Assembly: GCA_000697055.1 (NCBI GenBank)
Contig: JNDT01001435.1
Span: 1-64,000, forward strand
DNA: 64,000 nt
Source: Saksenaea vasiformis B4078
Taxonomy: Eukaryota; Mucoromycota; Mucoromycetes; Mucorales; Saksenaeaceae
Direction of reading: 5' to 3'
Below the pieces are notes generated by a model. That model worked only from the letters and a program-made list of their open reading frames with translations. It made no database searches and was not told the DNA's origin. A program made the position numbers and the translations under genes. Shown here piece by piece: positions 21,428-32,460 of the stretch (its first letter is position 1; every line of letters starts with the position of its first letter).

Positions 21428-21439
21428 ACCTGCCTCCTT

Positions 21440-21720
21440 TCTTTTCTTTTTTTTTTTTTGACTGTCCTTTTTTTTTTCTTACTGCCATCTTTCTTCTCAC
21501 TGCCGTCGTTTTTTCACTGCCGTCCTTTTTTCACTGCCGTCCTTTTTTCACTGCCGTCTTTTTTTACTACCGTCTTTTTTACCACCTTTTTTTTTTTACT
21601 GTCCTTTTTTTTTAAGTGCCATTCTTCTTCTTTTTTTTTCTACTGCTCCTTTCTCTTTTTCAGTGCTGTTCTTTATTTTAGTGCCGTTCTTTTTTGTTAC
21701 CATTTTGTCTTCTTACAATA
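21440..21720 (+). repeat. T-rich minisatellite downstream of the hAT fragment
   Basis: Successive imperfect copies of a unit close to TTTTTTCACTGCCGTCC (about 17 bp) run through roughly 21455-21600. They then decay into T-runs separated by ACTGCC or AGTGCC. This explains the long Phe-rich frames here, which are not genes. The array lies between the transposase frame and the putative hAT 3' end. Confidence 0.7.
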
Positions 21721-21889
21721 AACATTGCAATTATGCTAATTAACTTGAACAATGCGACTTCTGGAATGAGTTCGACAATTATAGCGCACTCATGGCTGCC
21801 TGTCTTCTATATATTTTTGCTTAATTTGTATGCCGAGATTGCGATGATTAATAGAACTTAGAACTCAATGAATCATGTTATGATCTCAC

Positions 21890-22024
21890 ATACGAATAAA
21901 CGAACGAATACAAATATTCTTAAAAATATTCGAATGAGTACGAATATATTCTTCCTTTTGACGAACGAATATGAATATCCTACTAAATATTCGAATATAT
22001 TCGTTCGTGCCGATCTCTACTCTA
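21890..22024. mobile_element. Putative 3' end of the hAT element (CGAATA-rich palindromes, TIR-like end)
   Basis: Clustered ATTCG/CGAAT motifs occur in both orientations at about 21895-22010, making nested short dyads. They end in GTTCGTGCCGATCTCTACT near 22005-22023. hAT elements commonly carry short subterminal repeats and a short terminal inverted repeat, so this may be the right terminus. The matching left terminus is missing, presumably lost when the LTR came to abut the element. This is inference from composition and position. Confidence 0.4.
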
Positions 22025-22461
22025 AAGTATATTCTAATAATAATCTATTTTCTATATAATTCTATTATATGTTAATTCTCTTATTACAAAGCTACATATG
22101 TTTGTACTTAGTGAAGTGTCGGTTAATTGGTGTCGAGAATCAGGCGGGTAGAGTACGTGAGACTCGGTCAGGATTGTTTATTCTGTGTAAAAGAACTAGG
22201 GACTGAATTATAATTTACTATCCAATTAACCGAACTGACGGAGTAATGCTGAGTATACATTGTGCTAGTAAATGTATGACAAAGAAGTCTGGATACAACA
22301 CTTAGGATATATTTATATATAGAATGAAAGATTATTATATTTATTAATATATTAATCTCAATTACTATTTGATCTGTAACTGTACATGGATATTTATTTC
22401 TACGTGCACTATGGCATGTTACATATACTACATTACCTCCTTCCAGGTTGTATATAACCAT
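22025..22461 (-). other. A/T-rich stretch, possibly remnant interior of an LTR element
   Basis: This sequence adjoins the 3' edge of inverted LTR copy B. Read on the minus strand, the LTR end TAACA is followed by ATGGTTATATACAACC, which weakly resembles a primer-binding site. No gag or pol motif was seen. It is very A/T-rich and carries only decayed frames. Confidence 0.35.
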
Positions 22462-23592
22462 TGTTACGCTGTATTTTTCGGTTACTGTATATGGGTAGTG
22501 TTGTTCCAAGTGTTGTCATAGTGTAAGCTGGATGACGGTAATTGTTGTTAAAGGTATCAGTTGAGTAATGTTCGTTAATAGAAAGATTCAGAATTAAGTG
22601 AGCACCAGGTGTAGATTTAAGTCAAACACCAAGACTTGGTTAAGCGATAAAGCTTGAAGAAAGAAAAAGAAAGGTTTGAACAGAGTAGCTGTTGTCGGTA
22701 TTGACAATATCCAAGGAGATCTGGATAAAATAAAATATGATCGTTAGTAAGATCGCTGATATGGTTACCTTAAATCGGCAAAGAGTTTCGTCAAAGAGTT
22801 TCGTCAAAGATAAAAAGAGAAATAAAAAGAGGACAGCGGAATTGTCGTCGGTTGTCAGACAGAGAGTAAAATAAAAAGAAAAGAAAAGGAATCAATGGAT
22901 TCGGGTTAACGGTGGTTTCTTGAGAATAACCAACGGAGGCGAGCAATAAAAGGCGGTTTGAGAAATAAAAGAAAAACCTTTGGAAAAGACCTTTTGAGAT
23001 GGCTTGAGATAACCAAGAGGAGAATATGCTGTTATAACCTAATGTTTTATTCATTGAATTGGAGGAGTATTTATACAAAATAGATCGATAAAAATAATTT
23101 CGCTAAGTGGATGATCATCTAGTCTATCATGGCTCAAATGGATAATGACGGCAGGTAATTGGTTCAATCGTGTGCGCTTTGGATCGTATGCATCTTGGAT
23201 CATATGCATCTTGGATCGTATGTACTTCGGATCGTATGTACTTCGGGTCGTATGTACTTTGGATCGTATGCGGTTTCGATTATATGCGGTTTTGAGCGGA
23301 TGTGCCTTTGGATAAGGTTTGAGGGTCTTGTTGGGGGTGATACCAGAGGTCTTGTGCCATTGTCAGAGTGGATGTCGGTTTGTATAGGATTCCGTGAGCC
23401 TCATGATAAGAACCTAGAGAACTTTAAAGTTGTAATGCAACTTCGAAAGATGTATTGTGTCAAGGCGACATCTTTTATTGATCCACTTGAAAAAGAATAA
23501 GAAGGAAAAATAAAAACAAAGTAAAATCGATACTGTGGATAAAGGAAAATAAAAAGGCAAGATTGCCACAGAGTAAAAATCGGCGCGCTACA
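22462..23592 (-). repeat. LTR, copy B, inverted relative to copy A
   Basis: This is a 1,131-bp copy on the minus strand, with the same TGTAGCG start (23592) and CGTAACA end (22462) as copy A. Shared segments include GGAACAACACTACCCATATA, the AATTCAATGAATAAAACATTAGG block and the AACCACCGTTAACCCG block. Its tandem array (23163-23300) has about eight units, more than copy A, and this accounts for much of the length difference. With copy A it forms a large inverted repeat around the hAT fragment. Confidence 0.75.
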
Positions 23593-23809
23593 ACGTTTCA
23601 ATGAGACATGACCATCTTCCAAAGTTCGCAATTATATGATGTGGAGTGAATTATTGTAAGCTGTTTTATATTAAATGACAAAGATGGGATTTTGCCTTTG
23701 CATTGTACTTTTGCAATTGAGAAGATCTGATTCAATTAAAATGTATGATTGCGCAATTCGAATTAAGTACATTTGACCAATGTTGTGCTGGAAAAATCAG
23801 GTGGCGAAG

Positions 23810-24508
23810 TTCTCAGGTAGTCTCAGTAAATATGCGGTAACAAGAAAGTTCAGTGTAAATAAGAGTTCGAGTTTTGTAAAATTTAGTTTATTGTCAGCGA
23901 GCACCAGGTATAGATTTGAGTTGGATACCAATATTTGAAGTATTTATTAATGAAAATAAATAAAAGGAAAGAAAAAGAAAAAGAAGAATAATCAATGAAC
24001 AAAACATAAAAGGCGGCTAGAAAAATGAAAGAAACTTTTGGAGTTAGACCTTTTGGAGTACTTGAGAAAAATCAAGAGAAGGTACTTTTGTAATCTAGCG
24101 TTTATTAATCGAATTGAAAAGATATTTGTACAAAATAGATCGATAGAAAATAATCTTGCCAAGTGGATGAACATCTGATCTATCATGGCTCTGGTGGATA
24201 GTGACGGCAGGTACTTGGTTCAATCATATACAGTCTGGACCGTATGTAACTTGGATCGTATATACTGTTGACTGTGTGCAGTTTCGGATAACGTTTGCAG
24301 GTAATACCAGAGGTCAGACGCCGTGTCAGAGTGGATGTCAGATTTGGATAAGCTTTCGGAAGACTGATGATAGCAGCTGGAGAAGTACACTAAAAGAATA
24401 AAAAAGAAAAGGAAAAGAAAATGAAGTCGATGTCACTGAGAAAGATAGAAATAGCAGGTGAGATTGCCTTGGAGTGAAAATAGCACACTACAGCGTTTCT
24501 CAGTAAAA
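23810..24508 (-). repeat. Diverged LTR remnant, copy C
   Basis: Minus-strand copy starting TGTAGTGTGC (24508). It carries the GATCC..TATAC type repeats (about three units) and the region around TTGTACAAATAT. Its far end is AAGTTCTCAGGTAGTCTCAG, as in the 1.1-kb copy. It is shorter (about 700 bp) and more diverged than copies A and B, so it is an older subfamily member. No internal region was found. Confidence 0.6.
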
Positions 24509-25199
24509 ATGATAAACCTTTATGTTGTCGCGAAAATTTAGTAGCCAAACAACACATTTCACAATTGACAAACGATGCTGCTGTATAGAATATAAAGTAC
24601 TACGAGTGATGTAAATCTTCCATCTTCGATGTTTCATGATCGTAGCACATTATTCAGATATAAAGATCATGCAGCTGTCAGAATATACAACAAAGACATA
24701 CTGCCTTACATAGACAACGAGACACGACCTGCGAATTGGCAGTAACTGCTCATGCACGTGCGTCAGCTATTGTAATTCGTAGCCATGTTGACTATCGTAG
24801 CGTACCTATGATGCGATCAGAAACAGCGAGGAAGGATGCGCTCGATGGATCCTAGAGCGAGATTAATATGTTTAAAAGCGAAATTCATTGCCGCTCTTTA
24901 CTGCAATTAACGTTATCCAAAATAAATTCTGCATCCACGAAGAAATCAAGTATGTGCTGAAAGAACATAAAATATGAATTGTTGATGTATCGTTTACGAG
25001 AAGAAAGGGAGCAGAAGGACTACAGGACGAAAGCCCACATCAATCAACTCGAACTATCAATCATACAGTGAACATGGTATGAAGTACACGCAAACATGTA
25101 TTTTATGAGCGCGCATTTCCACCTGTCGTTAAACTCGCCAAAACCCCCTTTTTATTAGTGCCCTTGTGCGGGCTTTTTTTCTTTCTTTCTTTCTTTCTT
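24509..25199. other. Spacer between the repeat island and the barstar-like gene
   Basis: No frame of note is present. A tract of repeated TTTC units (25178-25199) lies immediately before the barstar-like ATG and could be part of its promoter or leader. Confidence 0.5.
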
Positions 25200-25577
25200 A
25201 TGGACGGTTCAATGCATCGTTTACAAGAAAGCATTGTCCATGACATCCAGAATGTTTGCATACCCAATGTACAAGAGGAAGCAAAGAATCTAAATCTTCG
25301 CATACTTCACGTCAACTGCAGAACAGCAACCACAAAGCAAGAATTCTTCAGGGTCATTGCAAACGCACTCGAATTCCCTTCGTACTTTGGCCATAACTGG
25401 GATGCACTCTACGATTGTCTAGGTGAAGTTGATTATACGGGCTATCAAGGTGTTGTGTTGCTATTGGAGGGCCTTTGTCTAGATGCTGAGGATGATACCA
25501 TTCTCAAGGAGATATTTCAAGATGTAGTGGGTTTGTGGAAGCATGACCAAGCAACGTTTCATGTATGCTGTTACTGA
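25200..25577 (+). CDS. Barstar-like (barnase-inhibitor family) protein
   Basis: Intronless, 125 aa. The segment EFFRVIANALEFPSYFGHNW followed by DALYDCLGEVD (about residues 48-78) is the signature of the barstar family. These are small cytosolic proteins that bind and block extracellular-type RNases of the barnase fold. The two acidic positions central to RNase blocking appear kept (Asp68 and Asp72 here), as does the Cys after the second. A neighbouring Trp of the classic protein is Tyr here. A hydrophobic VVLLLEGL strand and a final helix complete the fold; about 30 extra residues precede it. The ATG at 25200 follows a pyrimidine tract; another in-frame ATG is at 25212. It is tail-to-tail with ELL, 103 bp apart. 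The family is mainly bacterial, so transfer is likely but unproven. No barnase-like gene is in the window. Confidence 0.85.
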   Translation: MDGSMHRLQESIVHDIQNVCIPNVQEEAKNLNLRILHVNCRTATTKQEFFRVIANALEFPSYFGHNWDALYDCLGEVDYTGYQGVVLLLEGLCLDAEDDTILKEIFQDVVGLWKHDQATFHVCCY

Positions 25578-25680
25578 AAAAGTACGATCATTACGATACA
25601 CAGCGCTACTGGTCTATCCATACTCTGGTCCCTAGTAATCACCTTCTGCTCAGTGTTTATTTTTTTTATTTTGAAAAATA

Positions 25681-27480
25681 TCATCGCTTTTTCTTTTTTT
25701 GTGGTGGGATAGTGAATTGTTGCGTAGCACATGCCACTTCGAGCTCTTTCCAGATAACATCCACCTTGTGATGCAGCCAGTTGAATCGTCGAGTAAGACG
25801 AACAGCACGGCGCCATTTAGGCACATCACCACCACGTTTCTGATAGTACTCTCCCATCTTTCTAAGAAAACGTGTTTTCTTATCACTGGGAGAACCGTCT
25901 TCCACCTCCGTTTTGAGGAGTGCCTCAACGTATAATGGATAGTTTTGATGCATGTCCTGCTTACATTGGATATACTGTTTCAGAGCATTTTGGTGCGTCT
26001 TGATCATGTGCTCAAACGCGCTCTGGGAATTGATATGGGGTGCTGTGTACGGTGTTCGCACTTCGTCATCGCTCTCGCTCTCATCCTCGCTTTCTGGGGT
26101 CACTTTTCGAGGTTTAGGAGGCGGCAAAGGCGGCGGAGGTTGTGGCGTATCGACTAGCAAAACAGCCAAAAAAAATCAGCATGGCAAGGTGGTGATGATT
26201 TCCTTTTACCTGGCGCAGGAGGTGATAGGGCTGGTGATGCTGGCGCAGGATTCGGCGGTGGTGTAGAATGTGCTGCTGACGACCGCTCTGCTTCTCGTCG
26301 GATTTTATCCATCTTACTTGACGTCTTCCTACTTTTGCCTTCTATTTTTTTTGCCTTTTTTGACTCTCGCGGTTGCTTCTCTTCCTCACGACCCTCGCTA
26401 CGTTTCCGACTACTACTGATACTACTACTGTTATTACTGCTACCATCACGCGCTTTCGAAACCGGTTCGCGTGAACTTGACCGACGTGCCTGTGATGGTG
26501 GAGGTACAAGTGCCTGCGGCGGCTTTGGTTTTCGTGGGATCAAGTTGGCACGCTCGGTTGCATTTGGAGGGAGTTTTAGCAGACGATCGTATGCTTCTTT
26601 GGCATTTTCAATAACCAACGCTCGTTCTTTGTCGTCATAGCGACTCCATTCCCAAATTCGAATTTCTTTGTAGATCTCTGGTCGGAGACACCATTGGTTA
26701 TCATTGCTATTTGGACAGATAGCCACCTGCACCTCGAAGTCAGAAAAACAGTTATCCTTGCTCCCCATACTGCTAGCTACCTTTTTTAATGTGGGTTGGA
26801 GGTCAGCAGCGCTTACTTTGAGCATCGTGGTTAGCTGGCTGATAGGGCACGGTCGTATGGCGAGAAGGTGGATCAGGCGTTCACGAAGCGTGGAATTAAT
26901 GGTAGGGGATGATTCAAGACGAATAGGTGGAATCGATTGGGAAGAAGTGGCAGCGAGAGGTGAGGGTCTGGCGGGCTTCAAAGCCATCGGAGAGACTGGT
27001 GATGGCTTGATATTTGTTCGTTTCGAAGTGGTTGTGGTCGTAGAAGGGGTATTAACTATATCTAACAATTCAATATGTCTAGAACGCTTTTCACGTTCTG
27101 CTGCGTCTGTTCGGACACGGATCCTTGTCCTCTCCTCTTCCGACAGGACGGGCTTCATCCTCGCACCGTGAGTTACATTGCTTACGAAGCTTATTTGGCT
27201 ACCAGGACCGCGCATATAAATGGCGGATGATGACTCGTCATGCATCGTCACCGGAAAGGCCCTGTCACCGATCCGAATCGTCTAAGCCGAAACATCCCCG
27301 CAAGAAAGAAAAAGAAGAGAAAGGGTATGAGTGAGGTCTGCTGCCATACCGCAAAGCCCTTACAGAGGACGATCCCAAATCAAATGTGATTTGAATTGAA
27401 TCGCCATGCCGAGATTCGTTCAATATATTCAGAGCCTCACGATTAAGTCGCAAAGCAATGGCTTTTCTTTGCGGAGGCAT
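25681..27480 (-). CDS. ELL: RNA polymerase II elongation factor ELL
   Basis: Three exons: 27364-27480, 26210-27281, 25681-26153; 553 aa with phases consistent. The N-terminal ELL domain includes IALRLNREALNIL and the winged-helix segment LRERLIHLLAIRPCPISQL, followed by KDNCFSDFEVQVAICP in place of the family linker. A long low-complexity Ser/Pro/Lys middle with nuclear-localisation-like KKAKKIEGKSRK follows. The C-terminal occludin/ELL domain starts near SAFEHMIKTHQNALKQYIQ and runs to WLHHKVDVIWKEL. ELL suppresses pausing by Pol II and, with EAF partners, supports elongation. Fungal Ell1 is known in fission yeast. The start at 27480 is the first ATG before the conserved domain. Confidence 0.85.
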
Positions 27481-29146
27481 AGGGACAGAGAAAAAGTTTA
27501 AAGAAAAAGAGAAAAAAGACCTGGGAAAATGGAGCTCTGCGAATAGATTTGATTTCCGACCGTGCACGCTGACAATCGTCGTGGCCAGCTCGCTGACATA
27601 AAAAACTTATCAGTTGTCAGAGTCAACCAATGAAACTGCACTCTATATCGTATGATTTCACTGGCCCGTGCTAAACAACAGTAAAGGTTATGGTCAACAT
27701 CCTGGATACGACGCGTGTCCAGGACTGAACATTATGTTTGCCTTTTCATTATAAAAGCTTTGTAATTCTTCTCTCATTACAAGGATTCTAGGGAAATTGC
27801 AACAGCTTGCCAGTTGCGAAAGAAACAAGAAAATCCGATGAAGTCGCTATGACCATATCTACTATGGGTCAAATGATCCTTTTCGCGTTGCAATATGAGC
27901 TGTGCTGAGGTAAATCTTTGTGTCTACATGCATCATGAACCAGAAGGAAACAGACAGTCTTATAATTGCCTTTTTTATGTATGAGGATTGTCGGGAACAA
28001 CGGATTTATTCTCCTTCCAGTCGTACTGGATCTTGTGCTTCGCTTATACTATAAGGTTTGTCTCGGAGATCGATGATGTAGCGTTGATTTGTGTGGACTT
28101 CTAGCTTGCTATGTGTATTAGATACTGCTGGAGATCAACGAGCGCTGTGCTCTCACTTGGGTTCGGAAATGTGGCTCACATTCTTGAAGCTGAGCAGGTT
28201 CCAATTGCTTGAAAGAGCCAGCAGAGGCACAGGCTTGCTCGCTGTCTGCTACATACCTCAATTATACTCGTTCACCAAGTGCCTTAAAGTATGACAGTGA
28301 ATATGTACGCCAAGATTAAATGCCGGCTATCGCGATTGAGAAGCGAATGTGTGGAATGGAAGCTATTTCACCGTGTTACGACCATTTGGTTCTCATGTAT
28401 GCATTAACTTTCTTGGGATAAAAACCTGAATGAACCAATAATTCTGTGGAGTTATCTCGAATAAAATCGTGGATTGTCCGACTATATAAACGCTTAAAGC
28501 TTGTAGGCGGTTGGTATGAGTGTTCCGATTTATACGCCTTCCTAAGTGGTCGAAGCTCAATCTGTAGGTTACTTCATCACATTTCGCATCGTATTCTATA
28601 AGAAGATCCTAAACAAAGGCCGGTTTGCCGAATAGAGTTAAGGGTACGACATGTGTTTGCTCGATAGATATGCCAGCAAGATAGGAAAGACTAGCATGAT
28701 CATTCATGGGAAACTACAGGGTATCATGGTCTTATGCAACACGCAGTAAATTTATGCATGTTTTTAGTAGACCTTGGGACCTGGAAAGCTTGGCAGGAAG
28801 GTAATGAGAGCATGAAGGAGACTGAGACAAGGCACTTTTGCTAAACCGACGAAGGTCTCATGCATTGATTACAGAGTCAATTTTCGTGGAAGATGTGATT
28901 TCTAGAACGCTCGAGCTTGTGTCCACTCCAGCTCATCACATCCGTCACAGAGATTTTAAGCTAATCCTTGTATAAGCTATCTTGTCACTGGCCGAGTAGA
29001 TTTAAAAAGTGCGGTTCTTATCCAGTAAGTGCTGCCATTCATTCTCTTGTACCCACGTTACTATATGTTATGGACATCGTCTTGTCGACGGTACGTAATA
29101 TTTGTACGAATAAGTAACGACTAATAAAAAGGATAATGCGTACTAT
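27481..29146. other. Gene-free spacer
   Basis: About 1.67 kb upstream of ELL and downstream of ASE1. Only short frames are present (for example 28091-28294). I saw no repeat shared with the islands, no RNA gene and no motif. Confidence 0.5.
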
Positions 29147-31465
29147 TCAAATCTCGTGATCAGACATATCGCTTAACTCGGGTCCATCATCAAAGATCCC
29201 TAGGTCAAGTGGAATGTCATCATCGCTGCTCAGAAATTGGGGTGACCTGACTGCAGCTTGATGCCGTTTGCTTCTTTTCTATAACAGCTGAATTAGTCGA
29301 ATGTTGCCTTCATGATTCGCTAGTCCTTACCCTCACTTTCAGTGGTGCGTTTGTAGGTGCTGTATTCTCGTCCTGTAATGTGTCGCTGCTTCCACTACAA
29401 GCATTGTCTCTTTGCTTCTTTCCCATTTGAGCTTGTCGTTTCCTTATATTTCCTTCACGGACTTTATGTAGGATGCTGTCCGCAGAGGATAACTGTTGTG
29501 CGGACATGGGCTGACGGAATCGTTGACGTCGTGCCTCAAGATCCTCTAACGGTCGCGTACGAAGGAATTGTGGCGTTCGGAAGCCAAACCTTAAGGAAGG
29601 AGATTTTGTATGAGGACTTGTCATGGGTCTTCGCAGCATTGCGGTATCTCGGTTAGGCGTTTTAGGCGGAGCTTCTTCCGATCCGGAAGAAGAATGACGA
29701 TTATTCTGAGGCATTTTAGCATAACGTTTCTCTATTGACGAAGAGCTCACCTTTGCTTTCAACGATTCAGCATAGGGTGTGCCATACACGCAAAATGATT
29801 TTCCAGTACTTGTTTCAAATTCTTTCAGAGCGCCCTCCAATTCTTGCACCACCTACGCCAATTAGGTTTTAGAGAATGCGACAAGCTCTTACACATACGT
29901 ACTCTTGGCATTTCTTTTGCAATCCTCTTTCGGAATTTCTCTTCTCGTAGTAATCGACCTGGATCGCGTTGACCCTTTCCAAAGAGACGCGATGGATCGT
30001 TTGTACTCGCTTCAAATTGCTTTACTTCTTCAACAAGCCGCATATGACGCTCAACACGCTCAAAAAGGTACTTGTGATCCTCCAAATGTAGCTGTAACCG
30101 TGAAATCTCGTTTTCATGCGCTTCCAGAGATTTCTCATCAAACTCATCTAGGATTATCTATGAATTGAATGATTTATACCATATAAGACTCACCGTTGAA
30201 TGCTAAACTGAACTGCTGTCGCTCATCCTCCGATAAATACAGTTTGTCCCATAAACCACGGAGTTCCTCTCTGGCTGCTAATATGAAGTCACCGATTTTT
30301 TCCTCTCTCAATTTCATAAGCTTTTTCAGTTCATTCTCGTACTGAAACGTAGCGCATCAATATTATTTCATTCAGAGCACGCAGTATATACCTGTTCCAT
30401 TTCATGATTCGTCACACCCGCATTCGTCTGTAGAAACTGCTCGCGCTCTTGTGGGTCAGTACGTAACCTTTCCCAGAGTCTATGCAAATTTTGGAGGATT
30501 TCTTGTTTCCGAAATTCGCGCTGTTGCACAAGCTCTTCTAGCTACATTGCTAAAGTAAGCATTCATCACCGTGGATCCTTTCAGTACCTGAGTAGCTTTC
30601 TGGCTGAGATATTTTAAGCTGGATTCACCAACGAGTTGAGTATAGAGTGTCAGTTTTTCATTGTTACTGGTCTCTCGATATAGACTATCTACCAAGGCGT
30701 CTTTCTCATTTTGAGGAGTTAAGCCAAGAAGCGTCCATAGATGAATGATTTGCCGTGCACTCTCATCTACACGCTGTGTTCGAAGCATCTACTCATCGCA
30801 GTCAGTGTTTTCTCTTCCTTTCTTTTGGATTATGTGGTCCGTCGCAAGACCTACGTATTCGTTATCACATCGTCGAATCTCTTCTTCAAGTGCTGTAATA
30901 GCTGGCAACGATACGTCGATATCTTTTTCCATCACTAGTTCCATATTTACGAAGCCCTCAAAGGAATCCAGGTACTGTTTCAGTTGTCGGTAGAGCTCTG
31001 CACAAACGTACGTAGCCCCAATGAGCACGTGTTCAGTCTTTTCGTTTCTCAATAAAATATACCTTGTACATTGGCTAATCGTTTTTCATAATGCTAACAT
31101 TGATATCTGTTAGCAAAAGGAAAAGCGATGATGGCCGCACGAACCTTTTTCACTATATCTTCTTGACGTTGTACATCGGCCAAAGTAGCTTTAAGGGGAG
31201 GCTTTATTTCAACATTATCACCAGGATATTCTCCCATAAGCTGCTTATAGGAAGCAATATGTTTTTGTACGGTTGCGATGTGACGACGTAATGATTCCCG
31301 TTCCTGTAAAACGCGATCGGTATGCTGATCGGTCATTTGTAGTATGGCGTCAAACAGTACGCGATCTTGTTCATCGTTAAGTTGTGAAGACGTGCCAATC
31401 TCTGCATGGATAAGATCAAGTTGTTCGAGTTTTTGACATAGTTGTGAAAGAAGTTGCTGTGCCAT
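29147..31465 (-). CDS. ASE1: Ase1/PRC1/MAP65 microtubule-bundling protein
   Basis: Nine exons: 31145-31465, 31063-31093, 30855-30997, 30588-30788, 30392-30541, 30194-30341, 29903-30147, 29331-29852, 29147-29278; 630 aa with every junction in phase. It is almost entirely coiled coil, from the N-terminal LLSQLCQKLEQLDLIHAEIG onward. The spectrin-like microtubule-binding region holds the family motif GRLLREEKFRKRIAKEMPRV. The C-terminal quarter is Ser/Thr/Pro-rich and basic, with TP sites (KTPN, RTPQF) that suit CDK control. It ends with a KVRKRSKR nuclear-localisation-like stretch split by the last intron, and an acidic tail. Ase1 crosslinks antiparallel microtubules at the spindle midzone. The 31-nt second exon was set by phase. 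Confidence 0.92.
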
Positions 31466-31657
31466 GGCTTTTTAAAGGAAGAGAGAAAAAAAAGAGGAAA
31501 AAGAAGAGAGGGACAATGAAAACGTGACCAAAATTTGTGGGGGGACAGGGATTTCGAAGATTTGCAAATGGTCGGACTCGCCGGAGGATTCGTAGGTAGA
31601 GAAAGCCAGCATATAAATTTATTAAAGAAAATCTATCAATGAATACATGTTTAAAGT

Positions 31658-32234
31658 TTACCAAGCAAGATTGGGTGTATAGACGGGACGATCGAGAGGT
31701 AGAGTCGAATCCTCCGAATTAAGACTCCCACGTCTACTACCGTCACTACTTGTACTGCTGTTACTTGTATTGGTATTGGTAGATATAGTTGCAGATTTAT
31801 AAGACCAGATGGAAGGTGAATAATAAAAAGAAGGTAAAAATGGAGGTTTAGGAAAACCCATTGTATGGGGTGTTTTCCGAGATGATTCTGTCACCAGCCA
31901 TGATGGTTCTTTGGGAAGTTGCTGTCTCGTGGTTGGTTTTTCGTCATGAATAAAAGTACATCGCACACCATAAAGACATGTGCCAGTAAGATGATAAGTA
32001 CGACATATTTCGGTTTTATAGCGAGCATGGCGTTGTACACTACGTAATTCGTCTCGTCCATGGGCAAACCGGCATTTTTTTCCGTATCTTTAACTCTTCT
32101 TAAGCAAAGGGAAAAAAAAAAAAGAAAAAAGGTTGGATTTTCTTATTCACTCACCTGCATTGGCCCATTTCTTCCCAGTTACGACACATCTCGGTTTTGT
32201 AAAGATCAACCTTTTTATCACCAGTATCTATCAT
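31658..32234 (-). CDS. Tandem CCCH zinc-finger mRNA-binding protein (TTP/Zfs1/Cth2 type)
   Basis: Two exons, 32155-32234 and 31658-32087; 169 aa. The intron falls inside finger 1, after the second Cys. Two fingers of the C-x8-C-x5-C-x3-H form are preceded by YKTE(M/I)C leads: [24 protein letters not shown] and [24 protein letters not shown]. They are joined by an 18-residue linker. This is the tristetraprolin arrangement, which binds AU-rich elements and promotes mRNA decay (yeast Cth1/Cth2, fission yeast Zfs1). The tail is Ser/Thr-rich with a RRGSLNSED stretch, a possible phosphosite. The fingers lie only about 13 residues from the chosen ATG. An alternative is that an upstream exon splices in at the TAG just after that ATG, giving a longer N-terminus. 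Confidence 0.85.
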
Positions 32235-32460
32235 TTTAGAAAGACAATCGGAAAAGAAGGAAGGAAAAATTGAATAGTAAAAATAGGAAAAAAAAAAAGA
32301 AACAGATCGGGCAGGCAGATTTGAATCTCGTTAGCATCATATATTTTGATGATCCATTCTGGAATAGGAAACATAGACAGAAAAGCAAAAGGTAGCGTGA
32401 CCTATCGGGATGATCGTCCAGTTTTCTATGTATACCTCCATTCTTTACTTCTTTCCTTTT

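Noticed and set aside
21217..21721. Phe-rich plus-strand frames after the hAT fragment
   Set aside because: They arise from the T-rich minisatellite and overlap the frameshifted transposase end.
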